From an uncultured Lachnoclostridium sp. (lineage in GTDB: Bacteria; Bacillota; Clostridia; Lachnospirales; Lachnospiraceae), in contig CABQJX010000013.1 in NCBI GenBank assembly GCA_902464595.1, forward strand, positions 1 to 37,350: DNA of 37,350 nt. Reading direction: 5' to 3'. The notes under the pieces are model-generated. The model ran no database searches, had not been told where the DNA came from, and saw nothing but the letters and a program-made list of their open reading frames with translations. This document shows, piece after piece, positions 15,137-24,438 of the stretch. Positions within the stretch are counted from its first letter, which is position 1; every line of letters begins with the position of its first letter. The translations under genes were made by a program, and so were the position numbers.

Positions 15137-15922
15137 CTATCGGTCGATCACCTCTCCGGCCATATGTGCCAGCTCCTCTGCTGTGATCGGATTATCCATC
15201 GTAGTCAGTATATAAACCCTTTCTTCCTCCTCCCATATCATACTTTGAACGGAAGAATGCTCCACCTGACTGCTGCCATAGGAAATATAGAGCTCTCCTG
15301 CCGCCTCCTTTGCCTTTTCCTCATCGGAAGGCTCATAATCCGGCGGCACAAACATATATTGATCCCTGCTGTATCTAAGGCTGATCCCGCTGTGATCGAA
15401 TTTCTCGTCATACGGTCCTTCCTCCTCAAAAAGGCCTGTATTTTCCACAGAAATATAAATCTCAGGCTGCCCCTCTTTTTTATAGGTAAAATCCAGGCTC
15501 TCGGCAGATTTTACAATATTTCCGGTTTCGTCTGATGCTTCCTGATGAACAGGCACTCCGGTATCAAAGGTATATCCGTTGGAAAACCCTTCCGGCACAT
15601 TTGTAGGATAGCCCAGCTTATCCTCCATATCCGCAAGCTGGCTGTAGGAAAACTCGTCCTTATGGCTGCTGCTTCCCGATACACTCACAATCCTGCCTGC
15701 TGCTACCGCTGTAATACTCCCTGCCGCGCAGATTGCTGCCGCTGTAACGAATATACGTTTTATATTCCATTTCTTCATTCCTGATCCCTCCTCAATCCTT
15801 CTATAGACAGCCCTTTTCATAATCTCCGTATCGGATGATCCTGTCTGTATTGATTCTGCCTGTCTCCAAAGGCTTTTTCTGATCCTTTTATCTATTTCTG
15901 CATTCTCATGGATTTTTCTCAT
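15137..15922 (-). CDS. Putative anti-sigma factor / membrane-anchored regulator
   Basis: The 261-aa protein has a charged cytosolic N terminus (about 1-54), one transmembrane helix (about 57-76, RIFVTAAAICAAGSITAVAAG), and an acidic outer domain of about 180 residues rich in beta-type sequence (LGYPTNVPEGFSNGYTFDTG). This layout and the ATGA overlap with the upstream sigma gene are typical of ECF anti-sigma factors. The outer part resembles DUF4367-type domains, but I cannot name the signal. There is no canonical zinc-binding HxxxCxxC motif, so it is not a ZAS-type anti-sigma. Confidence 0.75.
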   Translation of the reverse strand: MRKIHENAEIDKRIRKSLWRQAESIQTGSSDTEIMKRAVYRRIEEGSGMKKWNIKRIFVTAAAICAAGSITAVAAGRIVSVSGSSSHKDEFSYSQLADMEDKLGYPTNVPEGFSNGYTFDTGVPVHQEASDETGNIVKSAESLDFTYKKEGQPEIYISVENTGLFEEEGPYDEKFDHSGISLRYSRDQYMFVPPDYEPSDEEKAKEAAGELYISYGSSQVEHSSVQSMIWEEEERVYILTTMDNPITAEELAHMAGEVIDR

Positions 15923-16485
15923 ATGGCTGCCTCCTTTCCTGATGTGGCTATTGATCCGGAAAGCTCCTTTTTTAGATATTCCCTGGCCGTATACAGCCTG
16001 GATTTTACCGTTCCCTCCAGACAGCCCATAACAGCTGCCGCCTCCTTTGTGGACAGCTCATTGAAATAATACAGGATCACCGCTGTTCTCTGTTTAACGG
16101 GAAGCTTTTTAATGGCCTCATAGAGCTCCTGATCTCTGGAACGGGCCACCACTTCTTCCAATAGGGAACTGCCTCCCGGTTCCTGCTCTCCAAACACTTC
16201 TTCCATCGGCTGCTCTCTCCTGCTCTTTTTACAGTACCGCCAGGCCTCCCTGGTCATTGTCTTGTAAAGCCAGCTGGAAAAATGCTTGGGATCCCGGATC
16301 CGTCCTCGGTTAGCCCAGCATATCACAAATGTCTCCTGTACAATATCCTCGCTGTCCGCATAGCTTCCGGATATAAGATATGCCATGCGCAGCAGCTTTT
16401 GATAGAATCGTTCCATCAGCTGGTCAAAAGCCTGTATGTCTCCCTGTATCATCTGAGCTGCCAGGCTCTCTGTAGCCTGCTCCAT
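15919..16485 (-). CDS. ECF-type RNA polymerase sigma factor
   Basis: The 188-aa protein has region 2 (FYQKLLRMAYLISGSYADSEDIVQETFV) and region 4 (LPVKQRTAVILYYFNELSTKEAAAVMGCLEGTVKSRLYTAR) with a short linker and no regions 1 or 3, as in group 4 sigma factors. A start at 16545 is open, but GAAGGAGGG before ATG 16485 is much better. It is translationally coupled to the anti-sigma gene by a 4-base overlap. The regulon cannot be read here. Confidence 0.93.
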   Translation of the reverse strand: MEQATESLAAQMIQGDIQAFDQLMERFYQKLLRMAYLISGSYADSEDIVQETFVICWANRGRIRDPKHFSSWLYKTMTREAWRYCKKSRREQPMEEVFGEQEPGGSSLLEEVVARSRDQELYEAIKKLPVKQRTAVILYYFNELSTKEAAAVMGCLEGTVKSRLYTAREYLKKELSGSIATSGKEAAI

Positions 16486-16604
16486 GCTGTTCCCTCCTTC
16501 CGCCATGTGTTTTGTTTTATCGGTGCACCTGCTATATAGAGGCATTCAAAATGGATTTGGTTCAGGAAATAGGGAAAATTGTAAAACAAAACGAATTTCA
16601 CTAT

Positions 16605-16662
16605 AAAAAAACTCCTGACTCTGCTGGCAATACCACTAGCAAACAAAGTCAGAAGTTTTTAA
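16605..16662 (-). terminator. Terminator after the zinc-ribbon gene
   Basis: AAAACTCCTGACT and AGTCAGAAGTTTT form a long stem (one mismatch) with an inner GCTGGC/GCTAGC-type pairing. A run of seven T on the minus-strand side ends the unit that starts upstream at rsmA/oleate hydratase. Confidence 0.75.
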
Positions 16663-16702
16663 ACCTTCCTCTATACCGTAACCACATTATCTGTAACAGA
16701 TC

Positions 16703-17101
16703 TTACAATCTCCTCCCGCATTTGGGACAAAACTCAAAATCCTCCTCTGTCTCATAACCGCAGGCACTGCATTTTTTCCATGTGCGGTACGTTCCGTTTT
16801 CATAACCTGCCCGGCGGTTTCCTTCCTGGACTAAGGTCAGGTCTTTTTCTGTTATGTCAACCTGTTTACCGTGAAGGAGCGCCGTTCCCACCTGAGCATC
16901 TAACTCATATATGGTATTACAGCAGGTCGTCTTTACATAAAACTTCCGGTTCCATTTAAACAGAGGGATAAAAAAGAAGCTGAAATACATATAAGTCATA
17001 ACCACCTGGTAACGGCCATAAGAGCCGCATCGGCTGCATATGACGGTTTTCACATAATCCAGGATCTTTTCTCCCTGACTGATTCCTCCTATGAATATCA
17101 T
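16703..17101 (-). CDS. Zinc-ribbon protein of unknown function
   Basis: The 132-aa protein has two metal-type Cys pairs: CSRCGSYGRY near residue 22, and a C-terminal double-zinc-ribbon half, CSACGYETEEDFEFCPKCGRRL. A short aromatic stretch (MYFSFFFIPLF) could be a membrane-dipping segment. The first half resembles proteins that carry a TM-adjacent zinc ribbon and a C-C-N-T motif. No function is assigned. It follows oleate hydratase by 16 bases with its own GGAG site, so it is co-transcribed. Confidence 0.75.
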   Translation of the reverse strand: MIFIGGISQGEKILDYVKTVICSRCGSYGRYQVVMTYMYFSFFFIPLFKWNRKFYVKTTCCNTIYELDAQVGTALLHGKQVDITEKDLTLVQEGNRRAGYENGTYRTWKKCSACGYETEEDFEFCPKCGRRL

Positions 17102-17117
17102 GCTGCTTTCTCCGTTG

Positions 17118-18932
17118 TTATTGATATGCCTTTTTCAGCGCCTTTAAAAGAATCTTCGGCTGCCTGTTGTATGGCGTTACGGGGCATAGCTTCTTTTTCA
17201 CATCCATCAAGCCGTAAACCGCGATCCTGGCCGCCCGGACAGAATATTCTTCCGTAAATACCATATCCTCTGGTATTTCCACGAACTGGCTTACCATAGC
17301 GAAATTGGTGGAGCCTGCAGGGATCACAGGAGGACGGTCGCTCATCTTGCGCGGCTGAAACTGTGCATCCACATAAGGCATATAGCAGGGGATCACATTG
17401 ATCACCGTCTTCATCAGCTCTGCGATCTTCTCCTCGGAAATGTGGAGGTGATGAAGGTATTCGTTCAGCAGCTCCTGTCCGGTGCAATCTTTCATAGGCT
17501 TTTTTACGTAATCCCCCACTGCTTCCGTATAAAGACCGTATCCCCAGAAGATCGTCACATCCTCCGGCTGATTCGCAAAATGGGGCTGAGCTGCCACCAC
17601 GCTGCTCAAAAGCCAGTTTGAATCCTTAAATGTCATCAGAGCACCGCTTCCAGGCACATTTCCGGTAAATTCCTCTATGGTTTTTAAAATTGCATCCCCA
17701 CGGCATGTCACCGTAAAACTGAGCCAATTGCTCTCCTCCGGTTTGGAGAAAAATGGACGCGGATCCCCCATGCCCGGCTTCTTAGCCGCCACCTTAGCCC
17801 ACAGCTCTCCGCTGACAGGCTTCTTCTGAGGCGCAGGAGCTGGTTCATAAAGGCTTCCCAGAGTGGCGCTGTCCGTCATACAGGCATTTGTCATGATACA
17901 AATATCATTACGTCTCAGGGAAATGGTTTCCTCTGTCTCTATCACTTTGCTGCCGCATATATTTTCTCTGTTGTCTGTATCTTCTCCGGCGCCTGCATCT
18001 TCCTCACTGTCTACATGCTCCGCTCTCCGCTTCAGATAAAGGGTCTTCACGCAGATTCCAGGCCCCTCGGTAAAGTCCAGATCCGTGACCTCACAATTTT
18101 CCACAAAATTCACCCCGGCCCGGCGCAGATAAAGCTCTAAGGGACGGATCACGCTGTCGTACTGATTAAGGGGCGTCCTGGTCACTCCCTCTAAAGTCTC
18201 GATTCGGCTGAACTCAAAGATCATGCGGTTCATATAGCGCCTGAACTCAAACAGGCTGCTGTGCTTCTGAAATGCAAAGGTAGTCTGCCACATATACCAG
18301 AAATTTGTCTCAAATATATGAGGCGTTTCTTTAAACCAGTCTTGGATCGTCAGATTATCCAGCTTGCGCTCATCTGTCATCAAAAGCTTTAAGATTGCCA
18401 TGCGGTCCGCCTGATTAAAGCCCATGGATCTCACATCTAAAATACGTCCATTGCGATCTACCAGTCTCGCCTTCGCATGGGTCGGGTGGGCATGGTCAAA
18501 TTCCAGGATCTCCTGAGTAACGCTCTTTCCCGGATCTTTAAGAGACGGTATGGTATCAAAAAGTTCCCAGAAATTCTCATAGGTTTCCTCATTTAGCATG
18601 CGCCCTCCCCGGCACACAAATCCTGTCTCTGCAGAACCTGCCCCGTCGTTGCTTCCGCCTAAAATATGCATCCCCTCATAAACGGTGATGTGGTCTGCCG
18701 GAAAACGGCAGTCACGGATCAGATAAGCTGCTGCTGCCATGGAAGCCAGCCCCCCTCCAATCAGGTACGCTCTCCGGTCGCCGTAATCCCGGTTATTGAT
18801 CACCGCTTCCTCGATAGCCGCCATGCGCTCATCTTCCTTTTTCCTTCTGGCTGTCCGAACCTTTCTCACTGCTGCCCCAGCTGCTGCTCCTACAGCGACG
18901 GCAGCCAAATACTTCCCCATTTTTTTGTTCAT
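17118..18932 (-). CDS. ohyA: Oleate hydratase (FAD-dependent, MCRA family)
   Basis: The 604-aa protein has an FAD loop IGGGLASMAAAAYL (about 58-71), YEGMHILGGSNDG, and CRGGRMLNEETYENFWELF. All are hallmarks of oleate hydratases, which add water to the cis-9 double bond of oleate or linoleate to give 10-hydroxy fatty acids, probably as detoxification. Two oddities stand out: a hydrophobic N-terminal helix (about 6-22) that may anchor it to the membrane, and a Glu/Asp-rich insert (about 304-330) between core blocks. A GGAAAGG site supports ATG 18932 over 18980. It follows rsmA by 54 bases, with a GCCTGC/GCAGGC hairpin in the gap. Confidence 0.92.
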   Translation of the reverse strand: MNKKMGKYLAAVAVGAAAGAAVRKVRTARRKKEDERMAAIEEAVINNRDYGDRRAYLIGGGLASMAAAAYLIRDCRFPADHITVYEGMHILGGSNDGAGSAETGFVCRGGRMLNEETYENFWELFDTIPSLKDPGKSVTQEILEFDHAHPTHAKARLVDRNGRILDVRSMGFNQADRMAILKLLMTDERKLDNLTIQDWFKETPHIFETNFWYMWQTTFAFQKHSSLFEFRRYMNRMIFEFSRIETLEGVTRTPLNQYDSVIRPLELYLRRAGVNFVENCEVTDLDFTEGPGICVKTLYLKRRAEHVDSEEDAGAGEDTDNRENICGSKVIETEETISLRRNDICIMTNACMTDSATLGSLYEPAPAPQKKPVSGELWAKVAAKKPGMGDPRPFFSKPEESNWLSFTVTCRGDAILKTIEEFTGNVPGSGALMTFKDSNWLLSSVVAAQPHFANQPEDVTIFWGYGLYTEAVGDYVKKPMKDCTGQELLNEYLHHLHISEEKIAELMKTVINVIPCYMPYVDAQFQPRKMSDRPPVIPAGSTNFAMVSQFVEIPEDMVFTEEYSVRAARIAVYGLMDVKKKLCPVTPYNRQPKILLKALKKAYQ

Positions 18933-18986
18933 TGTTCCATCCTTTCCTGGGAAACAGCCTGCCCGTTTCACCGCAGGCATATTTGC

Positions 18987-19898
18987 CTATCGTGATAGAT
19001 TATTGTCACATTCCAGTTTTTTTATGCCTTTCTCCATTTTCGTAAGCACATTGGACAATGCTGCGAACTGCTCCAGGGTCAGCGCCTCCCCCCGCACAGA
19101 AGGAGAAAGCCCCAGAGTCTCGATGGCCTGAGCGATCTGTTCTCTGGTATAGGGAACCTCCGTTGAATTGTTAAGACCGTTCTGAAGGGTTTTACGCCTC
19201 TGATTAAAGGAAGCCCGAACCAACCGGAACATCATTTCAGGGCTGTCTACCTGGACTGGCGGCTCCTGGTAACGGGTAAGCCGGATCACTGCGGAGCCCA
19301 CATTGGGACGCGGGATAAAGCAGTTTGGCGGCACATTCGCAACAATATATGGCTCAGCGTAATACTGAACCGCCAGAGACAGAGCCCCATAATCCTTGGA
19401 ACCCGGCCCCACCTGCATCCGATCCGCTACCTCCTTTTGAACCATGACCGTTATGTTGTCAATGGGTACATTACTTTCAAAAAGCCCCATGATAATAGGG
19501 GTCGTAATATAATAAGGGAGATTGGCAACTACCTTGATCGGCTTTCCCCCATTGTATTCCTCCACCAAACGGTTCATATCCAGCTTCAATATATCCTGAT
19601 TGATCACCGTCACATTCGGATATTCTTTTAATGTCTCGGCCAAAATAGGGATCAGATTGGTATCAATCTCCACCGCCACCACCTTTGCTGCATGCTCCGC
19701 CAGGTACTGGGTCATCGTGCCGATGCCCGGCCCAATCTCAAGGACGCAGTCATCCTCCCTGATCTGTGCCGCTGTTATTATCTTGTCCAATACGTGGGGA
19801 TCAATGAGAAAATTCTGTCCGAATTTTTTCTGAAAGGCAAACTGGTATTTCTGTATGATCTCAATGGTCTGTTTCGGATTTCCTAATTTATTTTCCAT
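18987..19898 (-). CDS. rsmA: 16S rRNA dimethyladenosine transferase RsmA (KsgA)
   Basis: The 303-aa protein has KKFGQNFLIDP, the SAM-binding LEIGPGIGTMTQYLA, VEID, the catalytic NLPYYITTPI, and the C-terminal FNQRRKTLQN block. It dimethylates two adjacent adenines in helix 45 of 16S rRNA during late 30S assembly. Length is normal. The ribosome site TAAGGAA lies just before the ATG. It follows tatD by about 110 bases. Confidence 0.97.
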   Translation of the reverse strand: MENKLGNPKQTIEIIQKYQFAFQKKFGQNFLIDPHVLDKIITAAQIREDDCVLEIGPGIGTMTQYLAEHAAKVVAVEIDTNLIPILAETLKEYPNVTVINQDILKLDMNRLVEEYNGGKPIKVVANLPYYITTPIIMGLFESNVPIDNITVMVQKEVADRMQVGPGSKDYGALSLAVQYYAEPYIVANVPPNCFIPRPNVGSAVIRLTRYQEPPVQVDSPEMMFRLVRASFNQRRKTLQNGLNNSTEVPYTREQIAQAIETLGLSPSVRGEALTLEQFAALSNVLTKMEKGIKKLECDNNLSR

Positions 19899-19927
19899 AT
19901 TTTCCTTACCTGTTTTTATATTTTAAA

Positions 19928-19958
19928 GGGATAGCACCTTGTATATCGATGCTATCCC
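19928..19958 (-). terminator. Hairpin between tatD and rsmA
   Basis: GGGATAGCA and TGCTATCCC form a perfect 9-base stem. On the minus strand it is followed by TTTAAAA, a weak T run, so it may attenuate rather than fully stop transcription into rsmA. Confidence 0.45.
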
Positions 19959-20010
19959 ATAGAAAAACAAAAGTCAATATGAAAGTCCCTGAGTTTCCTC
20001 ATTTTGCTGT

Positions 20011-20778
20011 CTATATCCCATACAGACGGCATCCATTTTCCCAGGAGGCCCGGACTACCTCCTGAACGCTGATCCCCTTTAACCGGGCAATGGCCTCTGC
20101 TACATAGGGCAGGTTCAAGGAAGAATTACGTGTCCCTCGGTTGGGAACCGGAGCCAGATAGGGGCAGTCTGTCTCCAGCACCAGAGAGCTTAGAGGCGCA
20201 TATTCCACTACCTCCACCAGCTTTTTTGCATTTTTAAAGGTGAGGACGCCTCCAATGCCCAAATAAAATCCCATATCCAGGTATTCTCTCACCATTTCCT
20301 TTGTGTAGGAAAAGCAGTGGATCACTCCCCCCATATCCCCTGCCTTTTTCGCTTTCATTATATCCAGGGTATCCTTAGCCGCCTCCCGGCTATGTATGAC
20401 CACCGGAAGCTTTACCTCCCTGGCCAGATCCAGCTGGGCCTCAAACCATTGTTTCTGAATGGCATGTCCCGGCTCCTCCCAATAATAATCCAGCCCGATC
20501 TCTCCCACAGCCTTTACTTTGGGATTCATACACTGCTGCCGGATCCATTCGATCCCATCTTCACTCAGCTCTGCGGTCTCACTGGGATGAACACCGAGAG
20601 CTGCGTACATCCAATTATATTTCTTTGCCAGAGCCAGGGTACTTTTGCAGCTGTCCAGGCTGGCCGCCACATTCGTCACCGCTCCAATTCCAGCCTCCCT
20701 AAGCCCCTCTAACAGGGTATCCCGATCCTGGTCAAACGCCTCATCATCATAATGAGCGTGGGTATCAAATATCATCAT
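20011..20778 (-). CDS. tatD: TatD family metal-dependent DNase/hydrolase
   Basis: The 255-aa TIM-barrel hydrolase has metal ligands visible in FDTHAHYDD, GEIGLDYYW, PVVIHSREA, HCFSYT and the late ETDCPYLAP. Bacterial TatD proteins act as 3'-5' exonucleases on damaged DNA/RNA, and the gene often lies between metG and rsmA, as here. AGGAG placed 7 bases before ATG 20778 sets the start, one base after the upstream glycosyltransferase stop, so translation is coupled. Confidence 0.94.
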   Translation of the reverse strand: MMIFDTHAHYDDEAFDQDRDTLLEGLREAGIGAVTNVAASLDSCKSTLALAKKYNWMYAALGVHPSETAELSEDGIEWIRQQCMNPKVKAVGEIGLDYYWEEPGHAIQKQWFEAQLDLAREVKLPVVIHSREAAKDTLDIMKAKKAGDMGGVIHCFSYTKEMVREYLDMGFYLGIGGVLTFKNAKKLVEVVEYAPLSSLVLETDCPYLAPVPNRGTRNSSLNLPYVAEAIARLKGISVQEVVRASWENGCRLYGI

Positions 20779-20779
20779 C

Positions 20780-22030
20780 TCAATTCTCCTTCTCACAAAC
20801 CTCTAAGATCCTTCTGCTGATCCCAGTCCAGGATAAAAGAGCCACTTTCGATAAATCTGGCTGTTCCGTACTGTCTAAGCTTCTCTCCACGGCCTCTGCC
20901 AGACGGCGCTCAAATTCCGGAAGCTCCTCCTTCACTGGTTCATCTGTATGTATGATAGATGGGAGTGCGACAAACTCCACCGGACATTTCCCAATCTTTT
21001 CCAGGATCCACGGACGGACTCCCGGAAGATCGGAGCAGACGACCCGGAGACCGCAGGCCAATGCCTCCACCACTACCAGAGGAAGTCCTTCATAAAAAGA
21101 TGGAAGGACAAATACATCTGCCTTGTTCATTCTCCGGGCCAGTTCTTCCTGGGACAGCCTCCCCAAAAATTCCACAGGGTAAGGGCAGGAGGAGGCCAGC
21201 TGGCAGATTTCACTGTATTCCTCCTTATTTCCCCAGCCGCCTGCGAGCCATAGGGTAAGATTCTGTTCCCTGATATAAGACATACTCCTTAAAAGGCTCA
21301 TAACCCCTTTTTTCTCAGAAAGCTTTCCGGCGTAGATCAGCCGCTTTTCCCTTTTTTGCAGCTGTTTTGTTTCTTCCTCCTCGCCAGGCTTTGTTCCACA
21401 GGTACAATTACCAATATCTGGGAGAATATGGAAAATGCTGTCGTCATATCCTGCTCCCAAAAGCTCTATTTTTTCCCGATCCGCCCCATAGACCCTTGCC
21501 ACCTCCTCCATCTGCTCTTGATGCAGACAGAAGATCTGATCCAGCTTCTGTATATTTTCCCGGATATATTCCCTCCATAATCCGTTCTTTTTCATCTGCC
21601 TCAGACCGGTTCCATGACATATTCCCGCTACCCGGTGATGAGGAAAGGCTTCCCGGACAATAGATGTCAAAAGATACAGGTGATGACAGAGGATCAGATC
21701 CGGGGAAAACTCCTCTGCCGCCTGGCCGATACGCTCCAAAAACGCCGTTCGGAATGCCTCTGCCATAGAGTCGGTCATCTGGCTGTATATGGTACTCTCA
21801 TAGGGCATCTCATCCGACATGCCGGCTATGGCAAAGGGCAGCTGGCCCGATTGAAAATAAACCGGATAAACCCTTGTCCCCTCAGGAAAATGGAGCAGGT
21901 CATCCTGATACACCCCTGCCACCACTGCCTGCTCCTGCCCCAAAGCCGCAAATCCCTTTACAAGGCCGGTCAGGTAAACGCCGCTCCCTGTACTGTGGGG
22001 CTTCTGGGCTGTTATGCTCAGTATCCTCAT
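20780..22030 (-). CDS. GT4-family glycosyltransferase
   Basis: The 416-aa GT-B protein has an N-terminal domain opening with ILSITAQKPHSTGSGVYL (acceptor side) and a C-terminal nucleotide-sugar domain with YAGKLSEKKGV, FLGRLSQEEL and the E-x7-E motif in FYEGLPLVVVEALACG. Donor and acceptor are unknown. Its insertion between metG and tatD is odd for a glycosyltransferase. A GGGGAG site precedes the ATG, and it is separated from metG by that gene's terminator, so it starts its own transcript with tatD. Confidence 0.88.
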   Translation of the reverse strand: MRILSITAQKPHSTGSGVYLTGLVKGFAALGQEQAVVAGVYQDDLLHFPEGTRVYPVYFQSGQLPFAIAGMSDEMPYESTIYSQMTDSMAEAFRTAFLERIGQAAEEFSPDLILCHHLYLLTSIVREAFPHHRVAGICHGTGLRQMKKNGLWREYIRENIQKLDQIFCLHQEQMEEVARVYGADREKIELLGAGYDDSIFHILPDIGNCTCGTKPGEEEETKQLQKREKRLIYAGKLSEKKGVMSLLRSMSYIREQNLTLWLAGGWGNKEEYSEICQLASSCPYPVEFLGRLSQEELARRMNKADVFVLPSFYEGLPLVVVEALACGLRVVCSDLPGVRPWILEKIGKCPVEFVALPSIIHTDEPVKEELPEFERRLAEAVERSLDSTEQPDLSKVALLSWTGISRRILEVCEKEN

Positions 22031-22130
22031 ATTGTTCTCCCCTTTTGTGATTTCTCCTTTTTCTTTGTTTTACTGCTCCTTAATTTTATAATACAGCTAT
22101 TTTATCATATTTACTTTTAAAAATACATAC

Positions 22131-22163
22131 AAAAACTCCCCAGGATCCAAGTCCCAGGGAGTT
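22131..22163 (-). terminator. metG terminator
   Basis: On the minus strand AACTCCC pairs with GGGAGTT, extended by inner GG/CC pairs, followed by TTTTTG. The rest of 22031-22203 holds the glycosyltransferase leader, with no other gene seen. Confidence 0.75.
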
Positions 22164-22203
22164 CCCGTATATCATTATCGTTTCAGACAACCCTTCATTT
22201 TCC

Positions 22204-24195
22204 TTAGCAGATCTCAGCGCCTGCGGGCATGTCCTTTTCCGGACGCATAAGAGCCAGGTTGCCCTCTGCATCCTCTGCGCAGAGGATCATTCCCTCAGAC
22301 AGCATTCCTGCCAGCTTTGCAGGTTTTAAGTTGGTTACAACCATAACCTTTTTGCCTACCATCTCCTCCGGTGAGTAGTGAGCCTTGATACCGCTTAAAA
22401 TCTGACGCACCTGGCTGCCGATCCTTACCTGGGAGCAGAGAAGCTTCTTGGACTTTGGAACCGCCTCACACTTAATAATCTCTCCTACCTGGAACTGAAG
22501 CTTCGCAAAATCATCATAGGTGATCTCTGCCTTAGGCTCTAAGTCGATCACATCTCCCGCCTCTGCCTGAGAGTCTCCCCTTTCTTCCGCTACCTCATTC
22601 TTCGCTGCCTCTGCGGCGTGCATGGCCTCCACTTTCTCCATAACCTCTTTGATGTCCATACGTGCAAAAAGGATTTCCGGCTTATCGGTTACCTTCTGTC
22701 CGCTTGGATACAGGCCAAAGGCGTCTAACTGGCCCAGATCCCGCTTCGTGGTATTTAACTGGCTCAAAATACGCTCAGAGGTCTCCGGCATAAAGGAATA
22801 CAGAAGGGAAGCGCCCATGGTAATAGCCTCTGTCAAATTATACAGCACCGTAGACAGCCGGTCCTTTTTCTCCTCGTCCTTTGCAAGAGCCCATGGTGTG
22901 GTCTCATCAATGTATTTGTTGCAGCGGCGGAAAATATTGAAGATCTCGGTAATCGCATCGGCCACACGCAGCTGCTCCATCTTGGCCTCTACCTTCTTCA
23001 CTTCCTCCAGAACCACCTGCTTCAGATCCTGATCCACATCCTCTGCCCATCCCTTGTCCGCGATCACACCGTCAAAGTATTTGTTGCTCATGGAGATCGT
23101 GCGGTTTACCAGGTTGCCCAGGATATTGGCCAGATCAGAGTTCATGCGCTCTACCATTAATTCCCAGGAAATAACGCCGTCATTGTCAAATGGCATCTCA
23201 TGAAGCACGAAATAACGCACTGCATCTACGCCAAAGAAGTCAACCAGGGTATCTGCATAGAGAACATTTCCCTTGGATTTGCTCATCTTTCCATCTCCCT
23301 GGAGGAGCCATGGATGGCCAAATACCTGCTTAGGAAGGGGCAGACCTAACGCCATCAAAAAGATGGGCCAGTAAATAGTATGGAAACGGATAATGTCCTT
23401 TCCGATCAAATGCAGATTGGCAGGCCACAGCTTAGCAAACTGCTCCGTGCTGTTTCCGTCACAGTCATAGCCGATTCCCGTAATATAGTTGGTCAGTGCA
23501 TCCAGCCAAACATAGGTCACATGCTTTGGATCAAAGTTCACCGGGATACCCCAGCTGAAGGTTGTTCTGGAAACACACAGATCCTGAAGCCCTGGGAGCA
23601 GGAAGTTGTTCATCATCTCATTTTTTCTGGATACAGGCTGAATAAACTCCGGATGCTCATTGATATACTCAATCAGCTTGGGGGCATATTTGCTCATACG
23701 GAAGAAATAAGCCTCCTCCTTCGCCGGTTTTACCTCGCGGCCGCAGTCAGGGCACTTGCCGTCCACCAGCTGGGATTCTGTGAAGAAAGATTCACAGGGG
23801 GTACAGTAAAGTCCCTCATAATACCCTTTATAAATATCTCCCTGATCATAAAGCTTTTTAAAGATCTTCTGTACCTGAGCCTCGTGATCCTCATCTGTAG
23901 TACGGATAAATTTATCATAGGAGGTATTCATCAGATCCCAGATACGCTTGATTTCAGCTGCTGCGCTGTCTACAAACTCCTTTGGAGTAACGCCTGCCGC
24001 TTCTGCCTTCTCCTCGATCTTCTGTCCATGCTCGTCCGTTCCTGTCTGGAAAAACACATCATATCCCTGTTCTCTCTTATATCTGGCGATACTGTCAGCC
24101 AAAATGATCTCATAGGTATTTCCGATATGCGGCTTACCGGAAGCATACGCGATGGCTGTCGTAATATAATATGGCTTCTTACAATTCTGACACAT
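22204..24195 (-). CDS. metG: Methionyl-tRNA synthetase
   Basis: The 663-aa class-I synthetase has the HIGH-type motif GKPHIGN, zinc-knuckle cysteines CTPC and CPDC, and KMSKSKGN. A C-terminal EMAP/Arc1p-like tRNA-binding domain runs from about YDDFAKLQFQVGEI. It attaches methionine to tRNA-Met. The long N-terminal extension to 24282 is not supported; AAGGAGGA before ATG 24195 is. The leader of roughly 100 bases shows no T-box or SAM riboswitch that I could recognise. Confidence 0.97.
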   Translation of the reverse strand: MCQNCKKPYYITTAIAYASGKPHIGNTYEIILADSIARYKREQGYDVFFQTGTDEHGQKIEEKAEAAGVTPKEFVDSAAAEIKRIWDLMNTSYDKFIRTTDEDHEAQVQKIFKKLYDQGDIYKGYYEGLYCTPCESFFTESQLVDGKCPDCGREVKPAKEEAYFFRMSKYAPKLIEYINEHPEFIQPVSRKNEMMNNFLLPGLQDLCVSRTTFSWGIPVNFDPKHVTYVWLDALTNYITGIGYDCDGNSTEQFAKLWPANLHLIGKDIIRFHTIYWPIFLMALGLPLPKQVFGHPWLLQGDGKMSKSKGNVLYADTLVDFFGVDAVRYFVLHEMPFDNDGVISWELMVERMNSDLANILGNLVNRTISMSNKYFDGVIADKGWAEDVDQDLKQVVLEEVKKVEAKMEQLRVADAITEIFNIFRRCNKYIDETTPWALAKDEEKKDRLSTVLYNLTEAITMGASLLYSFMPETSERILSQLNTTKRDLGQLDAFGLYPSGQKVTDKPEILFARMDIKEVMEKVEAMHAAEAAKNEVAEERGDSQAEAGDVIDLEPKAEITYDDFAKLQFQVGEIIKCEAVPKSKKLLCSQVRIGSQVRQILSGIKAHYSPEEMVGKKVMVVTNLKPAKLAGMLSEGMILCAEDAEGNLALMRPEKDMPAGAEIC

Positions 24196-24300
24196 GTAAA
24201 AAATGTCCTCCTTCTCCCTGACGGAAATACGCCGGAATGCCAATGGCCCCAGCGTCTGTCTCATAAAATAGTTCTTTTTCATCCATCATTTTTGATAATA

Positions 24301-24329
24301 AGTATAAGCGTTTCCCCCATGTTCGTCAA
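24301..24329 (-). promoter_or_regulatory. metG promoter
   Basis: On the minus strand TTGACG (24329-24324), 17 bases, TATACT (24306-24301), about 105 bases before the metG start. Confidence 0.7.
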
Positions 24330-24348
24330 GATTTGTTCTTCTCATAAG

Positions 24349-24377
24349 TTGTAATTTCAGCCCATATACTATATAAT
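24349..24377 (+). promoter_or_regulatory. Promoter of the DUF885 lipoprotein gene
   Basis: TTGTAA (24349-24354), 17 bases, TATAAT (24372-24377). Transcription would begin near 24384, which rules out an ATG at 24376 and supports the start at 24439. Confidence 0.65.
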
Positions 24378-24438
24378 GCTAAGCAGTTTAACGGTTACCT
24401 ATGCAAACAATCAAAACCCCAATGGAGGATTTGTTTCA

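Noticed and set aside
22086..22271. Small minus-strand frame over the metG 3' end and terminator
   Set aside because: It overlaps metG in another frame and runs through a clear terminator hairpin.
24196..24300. T-box or SAM riboswitch before metG
   Set aside because: The leader is only about 100 bases, with no T-box sequence, no antiterminator/terminator pair and no SAM-I-like core.
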